From contig NZ_SMMH01000030.1 in the NCBI RefSeq assembly GCF_004634215.1, positions 1 through 41,835 of the forward strand: a DNA stretch of 41,835 bases, read 5' to 3'. Of this stretch, positions 15,902 through 24,675 are shown in pieces. This stretch comes from Deinococcus fonticola (lineage in GTDB: Bacteria > Deinococcota > Deinococci > Deinococcales > Deinococcaceae). Positions within the stretch are counted from its first letter, which is position 1. Each line of letters opens with the position of its first letter. The notes beneath the pieces are model-generated. The model was given only the letters and a program-made list of their open reading frames with translations. It was not told the DNA's origin and ran no database searches. The position numbers and the translations under genes were made by a program.

Positions 15902-17835
15902 AACGAACGCACCACCCAGTTGCGGCCCAGCACCTCGGCCCGCTGGGTCAGGTACTTGCTGAGGTTCAGCTTGGCATTGTCATTTTCAAAGGCACTGTCC
16001 AGAAAGAGCACGTGCGCCTCGCCCGCCGGGTTCTCGGCGGTGAGCCAGTCGGCCATGCCCTGGCCCAGCTCCTGCACCTGCGCGGCGGCAATACGGCGCT
16101 CCAGGCACGCCACCAGCGCCCCGCCGCCCACCAGTTGCACCTTCAGGCCCGCTATGGTGCGTTCCTCTATAGGCGTGGTCAGGGGCAGCCCCAGCTTGAG
16201 CAACACTTCGTACAGCACGTCCCTGTCGGTGCGCCCCGCCTTGATGTTGTCCTCGGCGCTGAGCAAGGCCGCTTGAACGTCCTGACGCGCCGCGTCACCG
16301 TCCCACGCCGCCACGTTGCTGCTGTCCAGCTTGAACACCCGAAAGCCCGTATCCCCCGCGAACATGGGATTCTCGGCCTTCACCTTGGCCCCCGCCCGGC
16401 GCAGGCGTTCCTTGGTCAGTTCGGCAATGTTACGCGGCACGCCCAGCGAGTCGCAGAAGTCGGCGGCGGTTTTCTGCTCGGCCTTGGCGGGGTCTAACGG
16501 CTCGGGCAGTTGCACCAGAATGAACTGACGGTTGCCCCCGTCGGCGGCATTCTGAGCCATAACCGCGTGGCCCGTGGTGCCAGAGCCAGCAAAGAAGTCA
16601 AGGATGATGTCGTCTTGCGAACTCCCAGTTATCTGTATGATATGTGTCATTAATCCCACAGGCTTAGGAAAATCAAATACTTTTTCGCCATTGAAAATAT
16701 CTCTAACGTCTCGCGTCGCTTTTTTATTACCCTCAATCTTTGTCCATAAATTTGAAGGCTGCTTTAGCCTACCTTCTAGATAGAACTTCTGATAAACCTT
16801 CCATACTCCCTGGGATTTCTGCCATTCAATTAACCCCAAGCGCTCCATCTCTTTATACCGTTCTTCACCACAAATCCAGCGACTCTCATACCCGGTAGGA
16901 GAAATAGGATAGATAATTGTTCCGTCAGGGGAAGATAGGCCATAATACATAGTAGGCCTATCTTCACGCCTATCCTCGCCACCCGTTCTTCTTAATGAGC
17001 GAATTAAATATCTACCTTTTTCATCTTCCCTATCATAGATGACAGAATCGGATTCATCAAATTCGGTTCCTTTGATTTGTGTCAGGCCAGACTTTGAATA
17101 AATTAGAATATAATCAAGTTCATTAACAAATCCATCAAATCCACCCCCGGTAGGTGTTCCAGTAGGTCGGGAGACAATCGCCATTAGGTTCTCTTCTCCT
17201 AGAACTTCATCTAAAACACGTTTCAAGTTTCCTACTTCCGAATCGTCAATACTGACAAAAATTACGCCGTCATCTCTCAACAATTCCCGCGCCAGTTTCA
17301 ACCGGGGGTACATCATGTTCAGCCAGTCGGTATGAAACCTGCCGCTGCTTTCCGTGTTGCTGCTCACCCGGCGGCCTTCCTCTAGCTGCCCCGTCAACTC
17401 CTGATAGTTCTTCAGGCTGTCGGTGTAGTCGTCGGGGTACACAAAGTCCTTGCCCGTGTTGTACGGCGGGTCTATGTAAATCAGCTTCACCTTGCCCGCG
17501 TAGCTGCGCTGGAGCAGCTTCAGCACTTCCAGGTTGTCGCCCTCAATCATCAGGTTCTGGGTGCTGTCCCAGTCCACGCTGCTGGCGGGGTCGGGCCGCA
17601 GGGTGGCGCGGGTGGGGGTCAGGGCGTGGCGGCGGGCGCGGGCCTTGCCGTTCCAGGTCAGGCCGTACTTTTCGGGCTGGTCGTCTATCTGGTCGCCCAG
17701 AAGTTGTTTCAGGACATCAAAGTTCAGTCGCCCTTCGCTGAAGGCTTCGGGGAACAGGTCGTGTAGGAGGGTCAGGTTCTGCGCGAGACCGTCCTGGCTT
17801 TGCGTTTCGGGGTGGTCGGGGGTCAGGTGTTGCAT
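15898..17835 (-). CDS. mod: type III DNA methyltransferase Mod subunit
   Basis: A 645-residue beta-class adenine methyltransferase. DPPY lies in KLIYIDPPYNTGKDF (about residue 120), with the AdoMet motif FAGSG in ILDFFAGSGTTGHAV near residue 410. The target-recognition region lies between them. It methylates one strand of an asymmetric site and gives Res its specificity. AAGGAAG precedes the ATG at 17835. About 16617-17285, covering the recognition region, has much lower GC and different codon use from both flanks, while the catalytic ends match the rest of the operon. This points to exchange of the specificity domain by recombination. Confidence 0.94.
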   Translation of the reverse strand: MQHLTPDHPETQSQDGLAQNLTLLHDLFPEAFSEGRLNFDVLKQLLGDQIDDQPEKYGLTWNGKARARRHALTPTRATLRPDPASSVDWDSTQNLMIEGDNLEVLKLLQRSYAGKVKLIYIDPPYNTGKDFVYPDDYTDSLKNYQELTGQLEEGRRVSSNTESSGRFHTDWLNMMYPRLKLARELLRDDGVIFVSIDDSEVGNLKRVLDEVLGEENLMAIVSRPTGTPTGGGFDGFVNELDYILIYSKSGLTQIKGTEFDESDSVIYDREDEKGRYLIRSLRRTGGEDRREDRPTMYYGLSSPDGTIIYPISPTGYESRWICGEERYKEMERLGLIEWQKSQGVWKVYQKFYLEGRLKQPSNLWTKIEGNKKATRDVRDIFNGEKVFDFPKPVGLMTHIIQITGSSQDDIILDFFAGSGTTGHAVMAQNAADGGNRQFILVQLPEPLDPAKAEQKTAADFCDSLGVPRNIAELTKERLRRAGAKVKAENPMFAGDTGFRVFKLDSSNVAAWDGDAARQDVQAALLSAEDNIKAGRTDRDVLYEVLLKLGLPLTTPIEERTIAGLKVQLVGGGALVACLERRIAAAQVQELGQGMADWLTAENPAGEAHVLFLDSAFENDNAKLNLSKYLTQRAEVLGRNWVVRSL

Positions 17836-17883
17836 GGGGGCTTCCTTTTGGGGGGTGGGGGGAATGCGGGGGCGGCAAGGGGG

Positions 17884-18015
17884 TTAGAGCAGGGAAGAAA
17901 GCTCGGACACGTCAGGCAATTCGGGCAGGTCGCTTCTGTCCACCGTGAAGGCGGCGGGGTCGTACGTAGGTGACTGGGCCAGAAAAGCGGCCACTGCCGG
18001 ACTCCAGCCCCGCAC
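17884..18015 (-). CDS. small conserved-looking ORF between DUF4391 and mod
   Basis: The minus strand is open from 18129 to a TAA at 17884 and encodes a protein-like C-terminus: VRGWSPAVAAFLAQSPTYDP, then acidic TVDRSDLPELPDVSELSSLL. Codon use looks coding. No ATG is in frame; a GTG at 18015 is one candidate, but it lacks a good ribosome site, and an upstream non-canonical start after GAGGTGG (near 18110) is possible. It lies in the 312-base gap between DUF4391 and mod, same strand, so it could be a small accessory subunit or the remnant of one. No homologue comes to mind. Confidence 0.4.
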   Translation of the reverse strand: MRGWSPAVAAFLAQSPTYDPAAFTVDRSDLPELPDVSELSSLL

Positions 18016-18147
18016 TTTTCCGGTGCGGCTTTCTGCCTGTGCTGCGTCAGCCGTGTGGCCCGGCTCGCGGTGCGTGTCGTTCGGGTTCCTGTTCGTTATG
18101 CCACCACCTCGCTTGCGGTACGCAGAATTCTAAGTCAGGGTGCTCGC

Positions 18148-18948
18148 TCACCCGGTGGGCCAGTTCAGCAACAACTGCCGCACCTCTTCCTGCTGCGCGG
18201 CCACTGCCCTGGCCTTCAGGTTCAGTTCGGCGCGGCGGGCCAGTGACTTTTCACGGCCAGCGTTGCGGCGTAGGGCAGCGAGTTCGCGTTCCAGCCGGGC
18301 GTAGTCCTGCACGGGCTGCCGCAGGGGGTCAGGCTGCGGGTACAGCCGGAATTGCCCGGTCATGGCGGCAATCTGCCAGGACAGCAGGGCGGCCTGCCAG
18401 TGGGCGTACAGGTGGTACAGGTCGGCGAAGGGGCGCACGCTGGGGGGCAACTGGGCCAGCAGGGGGGCCAGGAAGGGGCCGGGCAGCAGCGGCACGGCCT
18501 GCAAGTCATGTTCCAGCACCACCGCCCCTTCCTGAGCCTGAGAGCGGCGCTTGGGGGCCAGGCTGAGCCAGGTGCTTTCTTGGTCTGCATCCAGTAGCAG
18601 CAGCGGGTACGGAATGGCCCGGTGAATCAGTTCGCGCAAGCGGGTCGCCCCGGCGCTGTCGGGTTTCAGGGCGCGGCGGGTCAGGGTCATGACCTGCACC
18701 TCGGGGTAGGCGTGCGTGGCGGTGTCGTGGGCCGGAATCGCCACCGTGTCCGGGCGCAGCGCCGCATTCCAGCGCAGTTCGGCCACGCTGGCTTCTATCA
18801 GTCGTTTGTCGGCACTGGTGGGCGTGCCGTGTTCCAGCAGCAGCGTTTTGGGAATGCGCTGGTCGGCCAGGGCCTGTGCGGGCAGGGCCAGGGCGGTCAG
18901 CACGGCGTCGGGGGCTGGGCTGGCAGGGGGCGGGGCATGGTGGGTCAT
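18148..18948 (-). CDS. DUF4391-family protein of the restriction operon
   Basis: A 266-residue protein. The pattern of an N-terminal IPKTLLLEHGTPTSADKRLI, a central PEVQVMTLTRR and IHRAIPYPLLLL, and a C-terminal helical stretch (DYARLERELAALRRNAGREK) fits DUF4391, a family I know mainly as a neighbour of SNF2-type helicases and type III mod/res genes. Its activity is unknown. The ATG at 18948 overlaps the helicase stop as ATGA. The C-terminal helix suggests a protein-protein contact, perhaps linking helicase and Mod; that is inference. Confidence 0.7.
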   Translation of the reverse strand: MTHHAPPPASPAPDAVLTALALPAQALADQRIPKTLLLEHGTPTSADKRLIEASVAELRWNAALRPDTVAIPAHDTATHAYPEVQVMTLTRRALKPDSAGATRLRELIHRAIPYPLLLLDADQESTWLSLAPKRRSQAQEGAVVLEHDLQAVPLLPGPFLAPLLAQLPPSVRPFADLYHLYAHWQAALLSWQIAAMTGQFRLYPQPDPLRQPVQDYARLERELAALRRNAGREKSLARRAELNLKARAVAAQQEEVRQLLLNWPTG

Positions 18949-21900
18949 GCGGGAGCCGCTGGCGGCAAAATCGTCAGGTACGCCACCACCTCGAAGTCTT
19001 CCAGTCCGGCAGCATTGCCCCGGCCCGTCTGGGTGCCGCCCAGGCTGAACAGGCTGGCGGCGGCGCGTTCCTCGGCCTTGCCCGTAATGGCACTGATGGC
19101 GGCCCCCAGTTGCTTTTGTAAGGCGTCCATGCGCTCACCGCCTCTGGTCAGCTTCTCGAATTGCTTTTCGGCCTGTGGGTCGCGCCCCTGACCCGCACAC
19201 AGCTTCCGCAGCCTGTCCAGCGCCTGCTTGGCCTGCGTGGGGGGCAGCAGGGCCGCGCTGTCCTCGCCCACATGAATCAGGTAATGCGGCGAGAGGGGAT
19301 AGTCCTGCGCCGCTTTCAGTGAACGCTCGGTGGCGGCCCGCAACACGAACAGCGTGCCGGGCGGAATCTGCGCGTCGGCATACACCGGGGCGTAAATGGC
19401 GGGGGGCAGGGCTTCAAACTGCGCGGCGGCTTCGGGGTGGGCGGCCAGATAGGTGGTCAGGTCGACACGGAAGTCATTCAGGGTCAGGTCAGTGAGGCTC
19501 AGGCCACTGCTCAGGTCTTCTATGTCCACCACCGCGTTCTGAAGCTGGAGAAGCTGCTTGCGGCGGTACTCCAGGTCGTTCATGACGTTCCCGGCCTCGG
19601 CGGTAATCAGGTTTTCCTCGCCCGTGGCCGAAATGTCCAGCAGCATCATGCGGCCCGACACCCGGCTTTCCAGGTTGATGTACTCGTCGAGTTCCATGTT
19701 GGGCCAGAAGTTGACCAGCTGAATCTGGTCGTTGGGGCTGCCGATACGGTCAATGCGCCCGAAACGCTGGATGATGCGAACCGGGTTCCAGTGAATGTCG
19801 TAATTGACCAGCAGGTCGCAATCCTGCAAATTCTGGCCCTCGCTGATGCAATCGGTGGCAATCAGCAACTCCAGTTCGCCCTCACGGCTCAGTTCGGCGG
19901 GGCGGCCCTTGCTGCGGGGGCTAAAGGCCGTCAGGATGCTGCCCAGGTCGGTGCGGATGCTGGGCAGGTTGGTGCGGTTGCTGCCCGCCCCCGTGACCAG
20001 CGCAGCGTGTAGGCCGTGCTCCTGCAAAGCCCAGCCTTCCAGCTGCGCGTACAGGTACTTGGCGGTATCGGCAAAGGCCGTGAACACGATGACTTTGCGG
20101 TTGCCGGGGTTAATCGGGTGGCGCAGCTTCCCTTCGATGACCTCTTTCAGCAAGCCCAGTTTTTCATCCTGCGCTGGGAGCACCTTTTGGGCTTTCTCCA
20201 GCAAGTTGCTCAGCCGCTCGCGGTCTTCCTGCAAGTCCTGCCGCCACTTCCGCCTGTCCACGTCGGCCAGCAGCACCTTCACTTCGCGGCCCACACCCTG
20301 CGTTTCCAGAATGGGGTCGTCTTCTGCGAGGTCTTCGATGCTGGGTTCGCTGATGTCTGCCCCCGATTCCTGCCGGGCATCGAAAGCGTCCAGCCGGGCC
20401 AGCGTGTGATTCACGTCCGCCAGTTGGCGCTCCAGCGTCAGCATGAAGGAGTGAACCGCGCTCTCCATGCGCTTGAGCAGGTTCACCCGCAGCAGGTGAA
20501 TCAGGTTCTGCTCGCGGTCTGACTGGCGGAAGACCAGTCCGGCTTTATCACGGCCCAGTCGAGTCAGGTAACGCCGTTCGTACTCTTCCTGCTTGCCGGG
20601 CAACAGGTACTTCATGGGCGCATAAGAGGCCAGGCTGAGCTTGCGAATCTCGGTGTTGATGTCCTGAATGGCGGGGAAAAGTCCGCTGCGGTCGACCGCC
20701 GCCTTGATGTTCACGGGCTTTAAACGCTCGGGAAACTTCCCGGTGTCGGCAGTACCGTAGTAGCGCTGGATATGCTTGCGGGAACGGGCAATGGTGAGCA
20801 GATCAAGCAGCCGGAAGTAATCGAAGCCCAGCATCTCGGTCAGTTTCTGGGGGGTGCGTTCCGCTTCGGGCAGGCGCTGCCACGCATTGAACTGAAGCTG
20901 GGCGCGGCGGGTCGTGTTCTCGACACTGGCAATGCCGTGTGCGGCCAGCGCGTCGTCTTCACCTTCCGTCACGAAAGCAATCTGGTTCTTCAGGTCAGCA
21001 AGGCGGTTGTTCACAGGCGTGGCCGACAGCATCAGCACCCGCGTTTTGACGCCCGACTGAATGATCTGCTCCATCAGGCGTGAATAGCGGGTGACGCGGT
21101 TATTGACGGCGGCCTTGTTGCGAAAGTTGTGCGATTCGTCGATGACCACCAGGTCGTAGTTGCCCCAGTTGACATGCGCCAGGTCAATCTCGCCGCTCTG
21201 GCCCTGCTCGCGCGACAGGTCGGTGTGATTGAGCACGTCATAATGAAAGCGGTCGGCGGCCAGCGGGTTGCGCAGGTCATTGCTGCGGTACAGCGTCCAG
21301 TTATCGCGCAGTCGCTTGGGGGCCAGCACCAGCACGCGGTCATTACGCAGTTCGTAATACTTGATAACGGCCAGCGCGGTAAACGTTTTGCCCAGGCCCA
21401 CGCTGTCGGCCACGATGCACCCGCCCAGCCGCTCCAGCTTGTCGATGACGCCTATGACGCCGTCACGCTGAAAGCGAAACAGCTTCTTCCAGACTTCAGT
21501 TTCCTTGATGCCCGTGCCACTCCGGACAATGCGGTCTTCGTCCAGTTCGCCGCCCAAGTCTTTGAACACCTGATAGAGGACAGCGTGGTACAGGCGGTCA
21601 GGCACGTTGGGCTGCGCCAGTTCGCGCAAGTAATCCAGCAAGTCCTGCTTGACCTCTGGGCGGGCCGGGGAAGCGGCCCACATCAGTTCAAACCAGCCTG
21701 CCAGCATCTGCGCTTCCTCGGGCGAAGTGGACGCCTGAATGAGCGCCAGCGGGTTGCCGGGCACCACACCCAGCCCCTCGGTGGTCAGCGCACACGGCCC
21801 GGTAAACACCTGCGTGCCCTGCGCCCCGGCAGACAACGAAATGAAACTCTGAGGCACGGCCCCACTGGCAAAGCGCACCTCGGTGCCGCCCAGCCATTCG

Positions 21901-22157
21901 GCAAAGCGGCGGGCCAGCGCCGGAAGATTGAGTTGCCCCCGGCGGGTGCGGTCGGTTTCCGCGCCGAACAGTTCCAGCGCCTCACGGCTCGCCGGAAGAA
22001 TCAGTTGCCGCGCCGAAGTGGCCGTGAGTTCGGGCCACACTTCCTGCAAGCCAAACAGCGAAAAGGAAGACGTGGCGAGCGCCAGCTTTTGCGCGGTGGG
22101 CGCTGAGCGCCAGGCCATAAGCACCGTATCCGAACCTTGATTGCGAATGAGTTTCAA
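18945..22157 (-). CDS. SNF2-type helicase with degenerate PLD-like N-terminal domain
   Basis: A 1070-residue protein. Residues about 225-560 and 700-840 form a SNF2/SF2 motor: Walker A ADSVGLGKTFTAL, DESHNF box, LMLSATPVNN, then VIVFTAFADTAKYL and ISEGQNL to QRFGRIDRIGS. The N-terminal part has TQVFTGPCALTTEGLG, like the second half of a phospholipase D-like motif in anti-phage SNF2 proteins, but I do not see an intact HxK motif. The first codon is a TTG at 22157 with GAGGGGG eight bases upstream; an ATG 13 codons later is the alternative. Motor proteins of this kind translocate on DNA. Its ATGA junction with DUF4391 and the mod/res genes points to one anti-phage system. Confidence 0.85.
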   Translation of the reverse strand: MKLIRNQGSDTVLMAWRSAPTAQKLALATSSFSLFGLQEVWPELTATSARQLILPASREALELFGAETDRTRRGQLNLPALARRFAEWLGGTEVRFASGAVPQSFISLSAGAQGTQVFTGPCALTTEGLGVVPGNPLALIQASTSPEEAQMLAGWFELMWAASPARPEVKQDLLDYLRELAQPNVPDRLYHAVLYQVFKDLGGELDEDRIVRSGTGIKETEVWKKLFRFQRDGVIGVIDKLERLGGCIVADSVGLGKTFTALAVIKYYELRNDRVLVLAPKRLRDNWTLYRSNDLRNPLAADRFHYDVLNHTDLSREQGQSGEIDLAHVNWGNYDLVVIDESHNFRNKAAVNNRVTRYSRLMEQIIQSGVKTRVLMLSATPVNNRLADLKNQIAFVTEGEDDALAAHGIASVENTTRRAQLQFNAWQRLPEAERTPQKLTEMLGFDYFRLLDLLTIARSRKHIQRYYGTADTGKFPERLKPVNIKAAVDRSGLFPAIQDINTEIRKLSLASYAPMKYLLPGKQEEYERRYLTRLGRDKAGLVFRQSDREQNLIHLLRVNLLKRMESAVHSFMLTLERQLADVNHTLARLDAFDARQESGADISEPSIEDLAEDDPILETQGVGREVKVLLADVDRRKWRQDLQEDRERLSNLLEKAQKVLPAQDEKLGLLKEVIEGKLRHPINPGNRKVIVFTAFADTAKYLYAQLEGWALQEHGLHAALVTGAGSNRTNLPSIRTDLGSILTAFSPRSKGRPAELSREGELELLIATDCISEGQNLQDCDLLVNYDIHWNPVRIIQRFGRIDRIGSPNDQIQLVNFWPNMELDEYINLESRVSGRMMLLDISATGEENLITAEAGNVMNDLEYRRKQLLQLQNAVVDIEDLSSGLSLTDLTLNDFRVDLTTYLAAHPEAAAQFEALPPAIYAPVYADAQIPPGTLFVLRAATERSLKAAQDYPLSPHYLIHVGEDSAALLPPTQAKQALDRLRKLCAGQGRDPQAEKQFEKLTRGGERMDALQKQLGAAISAITGKAEERAAASLFSLGGTQTGRGNAAGLEDFEVVAYLTILPPAAPA

Positions 22158-22195
22158 ATGGAGTCCCCCTCAGTTCTACGTTTCAGGGAAGTATT

Positions 22196-22873
22196 TCAGG
22201 AACAGATATGCCCTTCCAGCACATCCAGAAAGGCCGGGTCATACTCACCGCGAACATGGTCACTGTTCCAGAGGCCACTTTCCCGTATTTCGGCCCGCTG
22301 CGCGTGGTGGCCCAGCCAGCCAGGCGAAGGGGCGTCGGTTTCGGGGTGAACGTGGCTCAGGAGCGCCAGACACTGCCGTTCCAACAAAGCTCGCTGACTT
22401 TGCGGCCCTGGTTCATCAGGGATGCCCAGCCACAGCACACTGAACTGCCCCAGCGTGCGGCTGACCTGCTGCTCGAACTCTGCTTCGGCCTCGCGGACGG
22501 CACGTGGCGCTGAGGAACCCTGTGCCCAGGTGGAGCATCGGTTTCCGGCCTGGGCTTGCAACGCTTCACCCACCCGCAAACGGAAAATGGAGCCGCGATG
22601 ATTGCCGCTGCCCTGAGCGGTGCCCCGGTGGCCGTAAAGCCGCTTCCAAAGGGAATTCTGACTGCCAGTGCTGATGGCATTGACCCCCACCCTAACCACG
22701 CGGGGCGTCACCCCATCCGGACGGTACTCGCCCGGCTCGAAGAAAAAGTAAATCCCACGCTCGGGCCATTCTTGCCGCCCGTGGCACTCGCCCAGCAGCC
22801 GCTTGCCGCCACACTGCTCCTCTAGCTGGGCCAGCAGGTCATAAAAACGGGCCAGGTCGGCGGCGCGGGTCAT
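22196..22873 (-). CDS. GIY-YIG-like nuclease-family protein in the defence operon
   Basis: A 225-residue protein. GIYFFFEPGEYRPDG, then PRVVRVGVNAIST and LWKRLYGHRGT fit a GIY-YIG-type fold: the first strand carries GIYFF, the second VRVG, and the following helix carries the usual arginine (R in LWKRL). A conserved-looking GNHRGSIFRLRVGEAL follows. A catalytic glutamate could be in AEAEFEQQV or LLERQ, so activity is unproven. The ATG at 22873 overlaps the DUF6884 stop as ATGA; an upstream in-frame start (23083) would lie inside that gene. It precedes the SNF2 helicase by 38 bases. Confidence 0.6.
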   Translation of the reverse strand: MTRAADLARFYDLLAQLEEQCGGKRLLGECHGRQEWPERGIYFFFEPGEYRPDGVTPRVVRVGVNAISTGSQNSLWKRLYGHRGTAQGSGNHRGSIFRLRVGEALQAQAGNRCSTWAQGSSAPRAVREAEAEFEQQVSRTLGQFSVLWLGIPDEPGPQSQRALLERQCLALLSHVHPETDAPSPGWLGHHAQRAEIRESGLWNSDHVRGEYDPAFLDVLEGHICS

Positions 22874-23322
22874 GCTGACCAGCTCCCGCTGCGCACCGCC
22901 TGCGCCAGCCAGGTCTGCTGCGGCCCGACGCCCTGCATGTTCTTCAGGGGAAGAGACACCGTGAGGCCGCGTCCTTCCAGCGGAGCTATAAGAAATTCGC
23001 TGTACCGCGCCCCGGCCAGCAGGATGACCTGCCCTACGCCGGGCAGGTGAGGTTCCAGCTGAGCCATAACCTGTTTGGCCCACTGGCGGCGCTCAGCTTT
23101 GCCCAGAGTGTTGAGGGTCACGTCATACGGGGCCAGCTCCTGCTGCGGGGAAACCACCCCGTGAAGGGCCGAAAGAATGAGCCAGTCATCACCAAAATGC
23201 TTCGCAAAGGCGGCCCGTTTCCGAAACAGGGGCGAGGTGTAGAGCTGCTCGGCCAGGGCAGCACTGGCCTGCTTCTTCTTGACACAACCGACCAGGACAA
23301 GTGTATGAGGATGGTTTTGCAT
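22870..23322 (-). CDS. DUF6884-type protein, first gene of the defence operon
   Basis: A 150-residue protein beginning TLVLVGCVKKKQASAALAEQ, then LYTSPLFRKRAAFAKHFG, WLILSALHGVVSPQQELAPY and VILLAGARYSEFL. This matches a family I know as DUF6884: a small alpha/beta fold with conserved GC.K, YtSplFrkrr and lSA.HGl..p...l.pYd motifs. Function is unknown. CAGGAG lies six bases before the ATG. The promoter should lie in 23323-23450; TTGTCG and TAGTTA on the minus strand, spaced about 16 bases, are candidate -35 and -10 boxes. Confidence 0.65.
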   Translation of the reverse strand: MQNHPHTLVLVGCVKKKQASAALAEQLYTSPLFRKRAAFAKHFGDDWLILSALHGVVSPQQELAPYDVTLNTLGKAERRQWAKQVMAQLEPHLPGVGQVILLAGARYSEFLIAPLEGRGLTVSLPLKNMQGVGPQQTWLAQAVRSGSWSA

Positions 23323-23533
23323 GGGTGCTCCTGTTTGATGAATTGTGGCAGTAACTACTCAGCACGGTGAACACGACAAAAAACCGACATTGAGTTATCC
23401 ATTTACAGAATGTTTAGGTAAAATTTAGGAGAAGGCAGATTTTAGTTACGTAAGCTGTCTATGAATATCATGCGATTTATTATCTAATTCCCTCGATTTA
23501 CGTGCTGAGCAGTTAAGTGGCCAGCGGGTACAG

Positions 23534-23569
23534 TTACGGGCCTCCGGGGAAAGCGCCCGAATGCCCTCC
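23534..23569. repeat. dispersed repeat core, copy 3
   Basis: TTACGGGCCTCCGGGGAAAG and the following CGCCCGAATGCCCT match the core of copy 1 at 1038-1073 nearly base for base. Terminal inverted repeats are not evident here, so this is a fragment. It abuts the IS3 remnant at 23652. Confidence 0.5.
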
Positions 23570-23651
23570 ACTTCCCCCGCCAGCCACTTTTGGCTTCTCC
23601 CTCCGGTCGGGGTTTGAACAGGGCATACCCTGTTCTTCACCCGCCAGCTAC

Positions 23652-23765
23652 TTATAACCAGCCTTCTTTGGTCGGGATGTAGGTGATATCGCCCGCCCAG
23701 ACTGAATTCGGAGTGGTATTGGGGGTTCGCCCCGTACAGTTCAGTTCGCTGGTGCCCTGGAGCCG
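23652..23765 (-). pseudogene. fragment of an IS3-family transposase (OrfB)
   Basis: The minus strand encodes TPNTTPNSVWAGDITYIPTK then EGWL and a stop. This is the start of the DDE catalytic core of IS3-type OrfB, where the D of GDITY is the first catalytic aspartate. The frame ends right after EGWL, and the sequence upstream of ELNCTGRTP is unrelated. Only about 35 codons of an insertion sequence remain. The wider gap 23323-23956 also holds the defence operon promoter and the leader of the next gene. Confidence 0.7.
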
Positions 23766-23897
23766 AAATGCTGCCCCACAAGAAGTGCTACGCTGTCCCG
23801 TATGTAACACAGTGACGCTTTCGGCAAGGCCGGACAGACCGACGGCCCCAATAAGAAAATCCCCGCTTTGGCGAGCGAGGACTTTCAAGAACTTTAG

Positions 23898-23938
23898 ACC
23901 TGTAACACGAGGCACGAAACACCTCAAAGTTACAGGAC
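23898..23938 (+). promoter_or_regulatory. nested inverted repeat in the leader of the 227-residue gene
   Basis: CCTGTAAC and GTTACAGG form perfect outer arms; inside them GAGG and CCTC form a second stem around CACGAAACA. The structure ends about 20 bases before the ATG at 23957. It could be an operator for a dimeric protein or an RNA hairpin near the ribosome site GAGGA. A further weak hairpin (TCCCCGCT/AGCGAGGA) lies at about 23861-23882. Confidence 0.5.
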
Positions 23939-23956
23939 AGACGAGGAATTGTCAAA

Positions 23957-24640
23957 ATGTCCCTACAAACCAAACTGACCGGTGCCACCAGCGCCTACGA
24001 CCTGGCCCGTACCCTGCTCGCCCAGCACGGCATTTCCACGCCTGACCAGGCTTACGCGGCCTGTCCGGACATGCACCCGCGCACCGTGCGCCGCATCTTC
24101 GCCGAAGGCCAGATCATTGACGGTCTACCCTCCCCCGCGCCGGATACTGTCCTAAAGGAGAAGGGAGAATTAATTACAAATAATCCTTTACCCCTTACGG
24201 ACAGCATCAGTCCCGACGACCTGAACACCCTGACCGAGAAGGCGCAGGCGGCGGGCGTGAAGACCTTCAGTGCCGTGACGGCGGTGCTGCGCTTCGGCAA
24301 CCCGCTGGAACGGGTGGTGAAGGTGCTGGACGACCTGGTGACTCTCGCCAAGACCGCCCGGCCCGCCCGTAGCCCTTCCGGGCTGTTCGTGCACGCCATG
24401 CGGCATGGCAGCGACATCAAGCTGCCTGACCCGCCGGAAACGCGCCAGGCAGAGCAAGGCCCCCAGTACCCGCCGCTGAGGGTCGGGGAGTGGGTCAAGT
24501 GGAACCTGGAATGGATGCGGGTGCTGGTGCTGGACGGCACCCAGGCGCTGCTGTCGCCCACGGATGACCCGCTGGACGCCTACAAGGCCCCGGCGGACAA
24601 CCTGCGGCACCTGCCCCGCAGGGCGGCGCTGACGGGGTAG
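23957..24640 (+). CDS. hypothetical protein with possible N-terminal HTH
   Basis: A 227-residue product, family not recognised. Residues 25-52 (TPDQAYAACPDMHPRTVRRI) could be a helix-turn-helix. A Pro-rich break follows, then a helical middle (DDLNTLTEKAQAAGVKTFSA to LVTLAKTARPARS) and a C-terminal part with WVKWNLEWMRVLVLDGTQAL. GAGGA lies ten bases before the ATG. A short AT-rich insert at about 24155-24195 carries TAAAGGA and TCCTTTA as an inverted repeat within the coding frame, coding KEKGELITNNPL. It could be a plasmid regulator, but I cannot assign a function. Confidence 0.65.
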   Translation: MSLQTKLTGATSAYDLARTLLAQHGISTPDQAYAACPDMHPRTVRRIFAEGQIIDGLPSPAPDTVLKEKGELITNNPLPLTDSISPDDLNTLTEKAQAAGVKTFSAVTAVLRFGNPLERVVKVLDDLVTLAKTARPARSPSGLFVHAMRHGSDIKLPDPPETRQAEQGPQYPPLRVGEWVKWNLEWMRVLVLDGTQALLSPTDDPLDAYKAPADNLRHLPRRAALTG

Positions 24641-24675
24641 AAAGGTGGGCGGGGTAGGCCGCGCCCCGAAGCTGG

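Noticed and set aside
12851..23322. DISARM or BREX system
   Set aside because: A helicase and methyltransferase are present, but no DUF1998 protein, PglX, PglZ or Lon-like protein is found; the mod/res pair is plainly type III.
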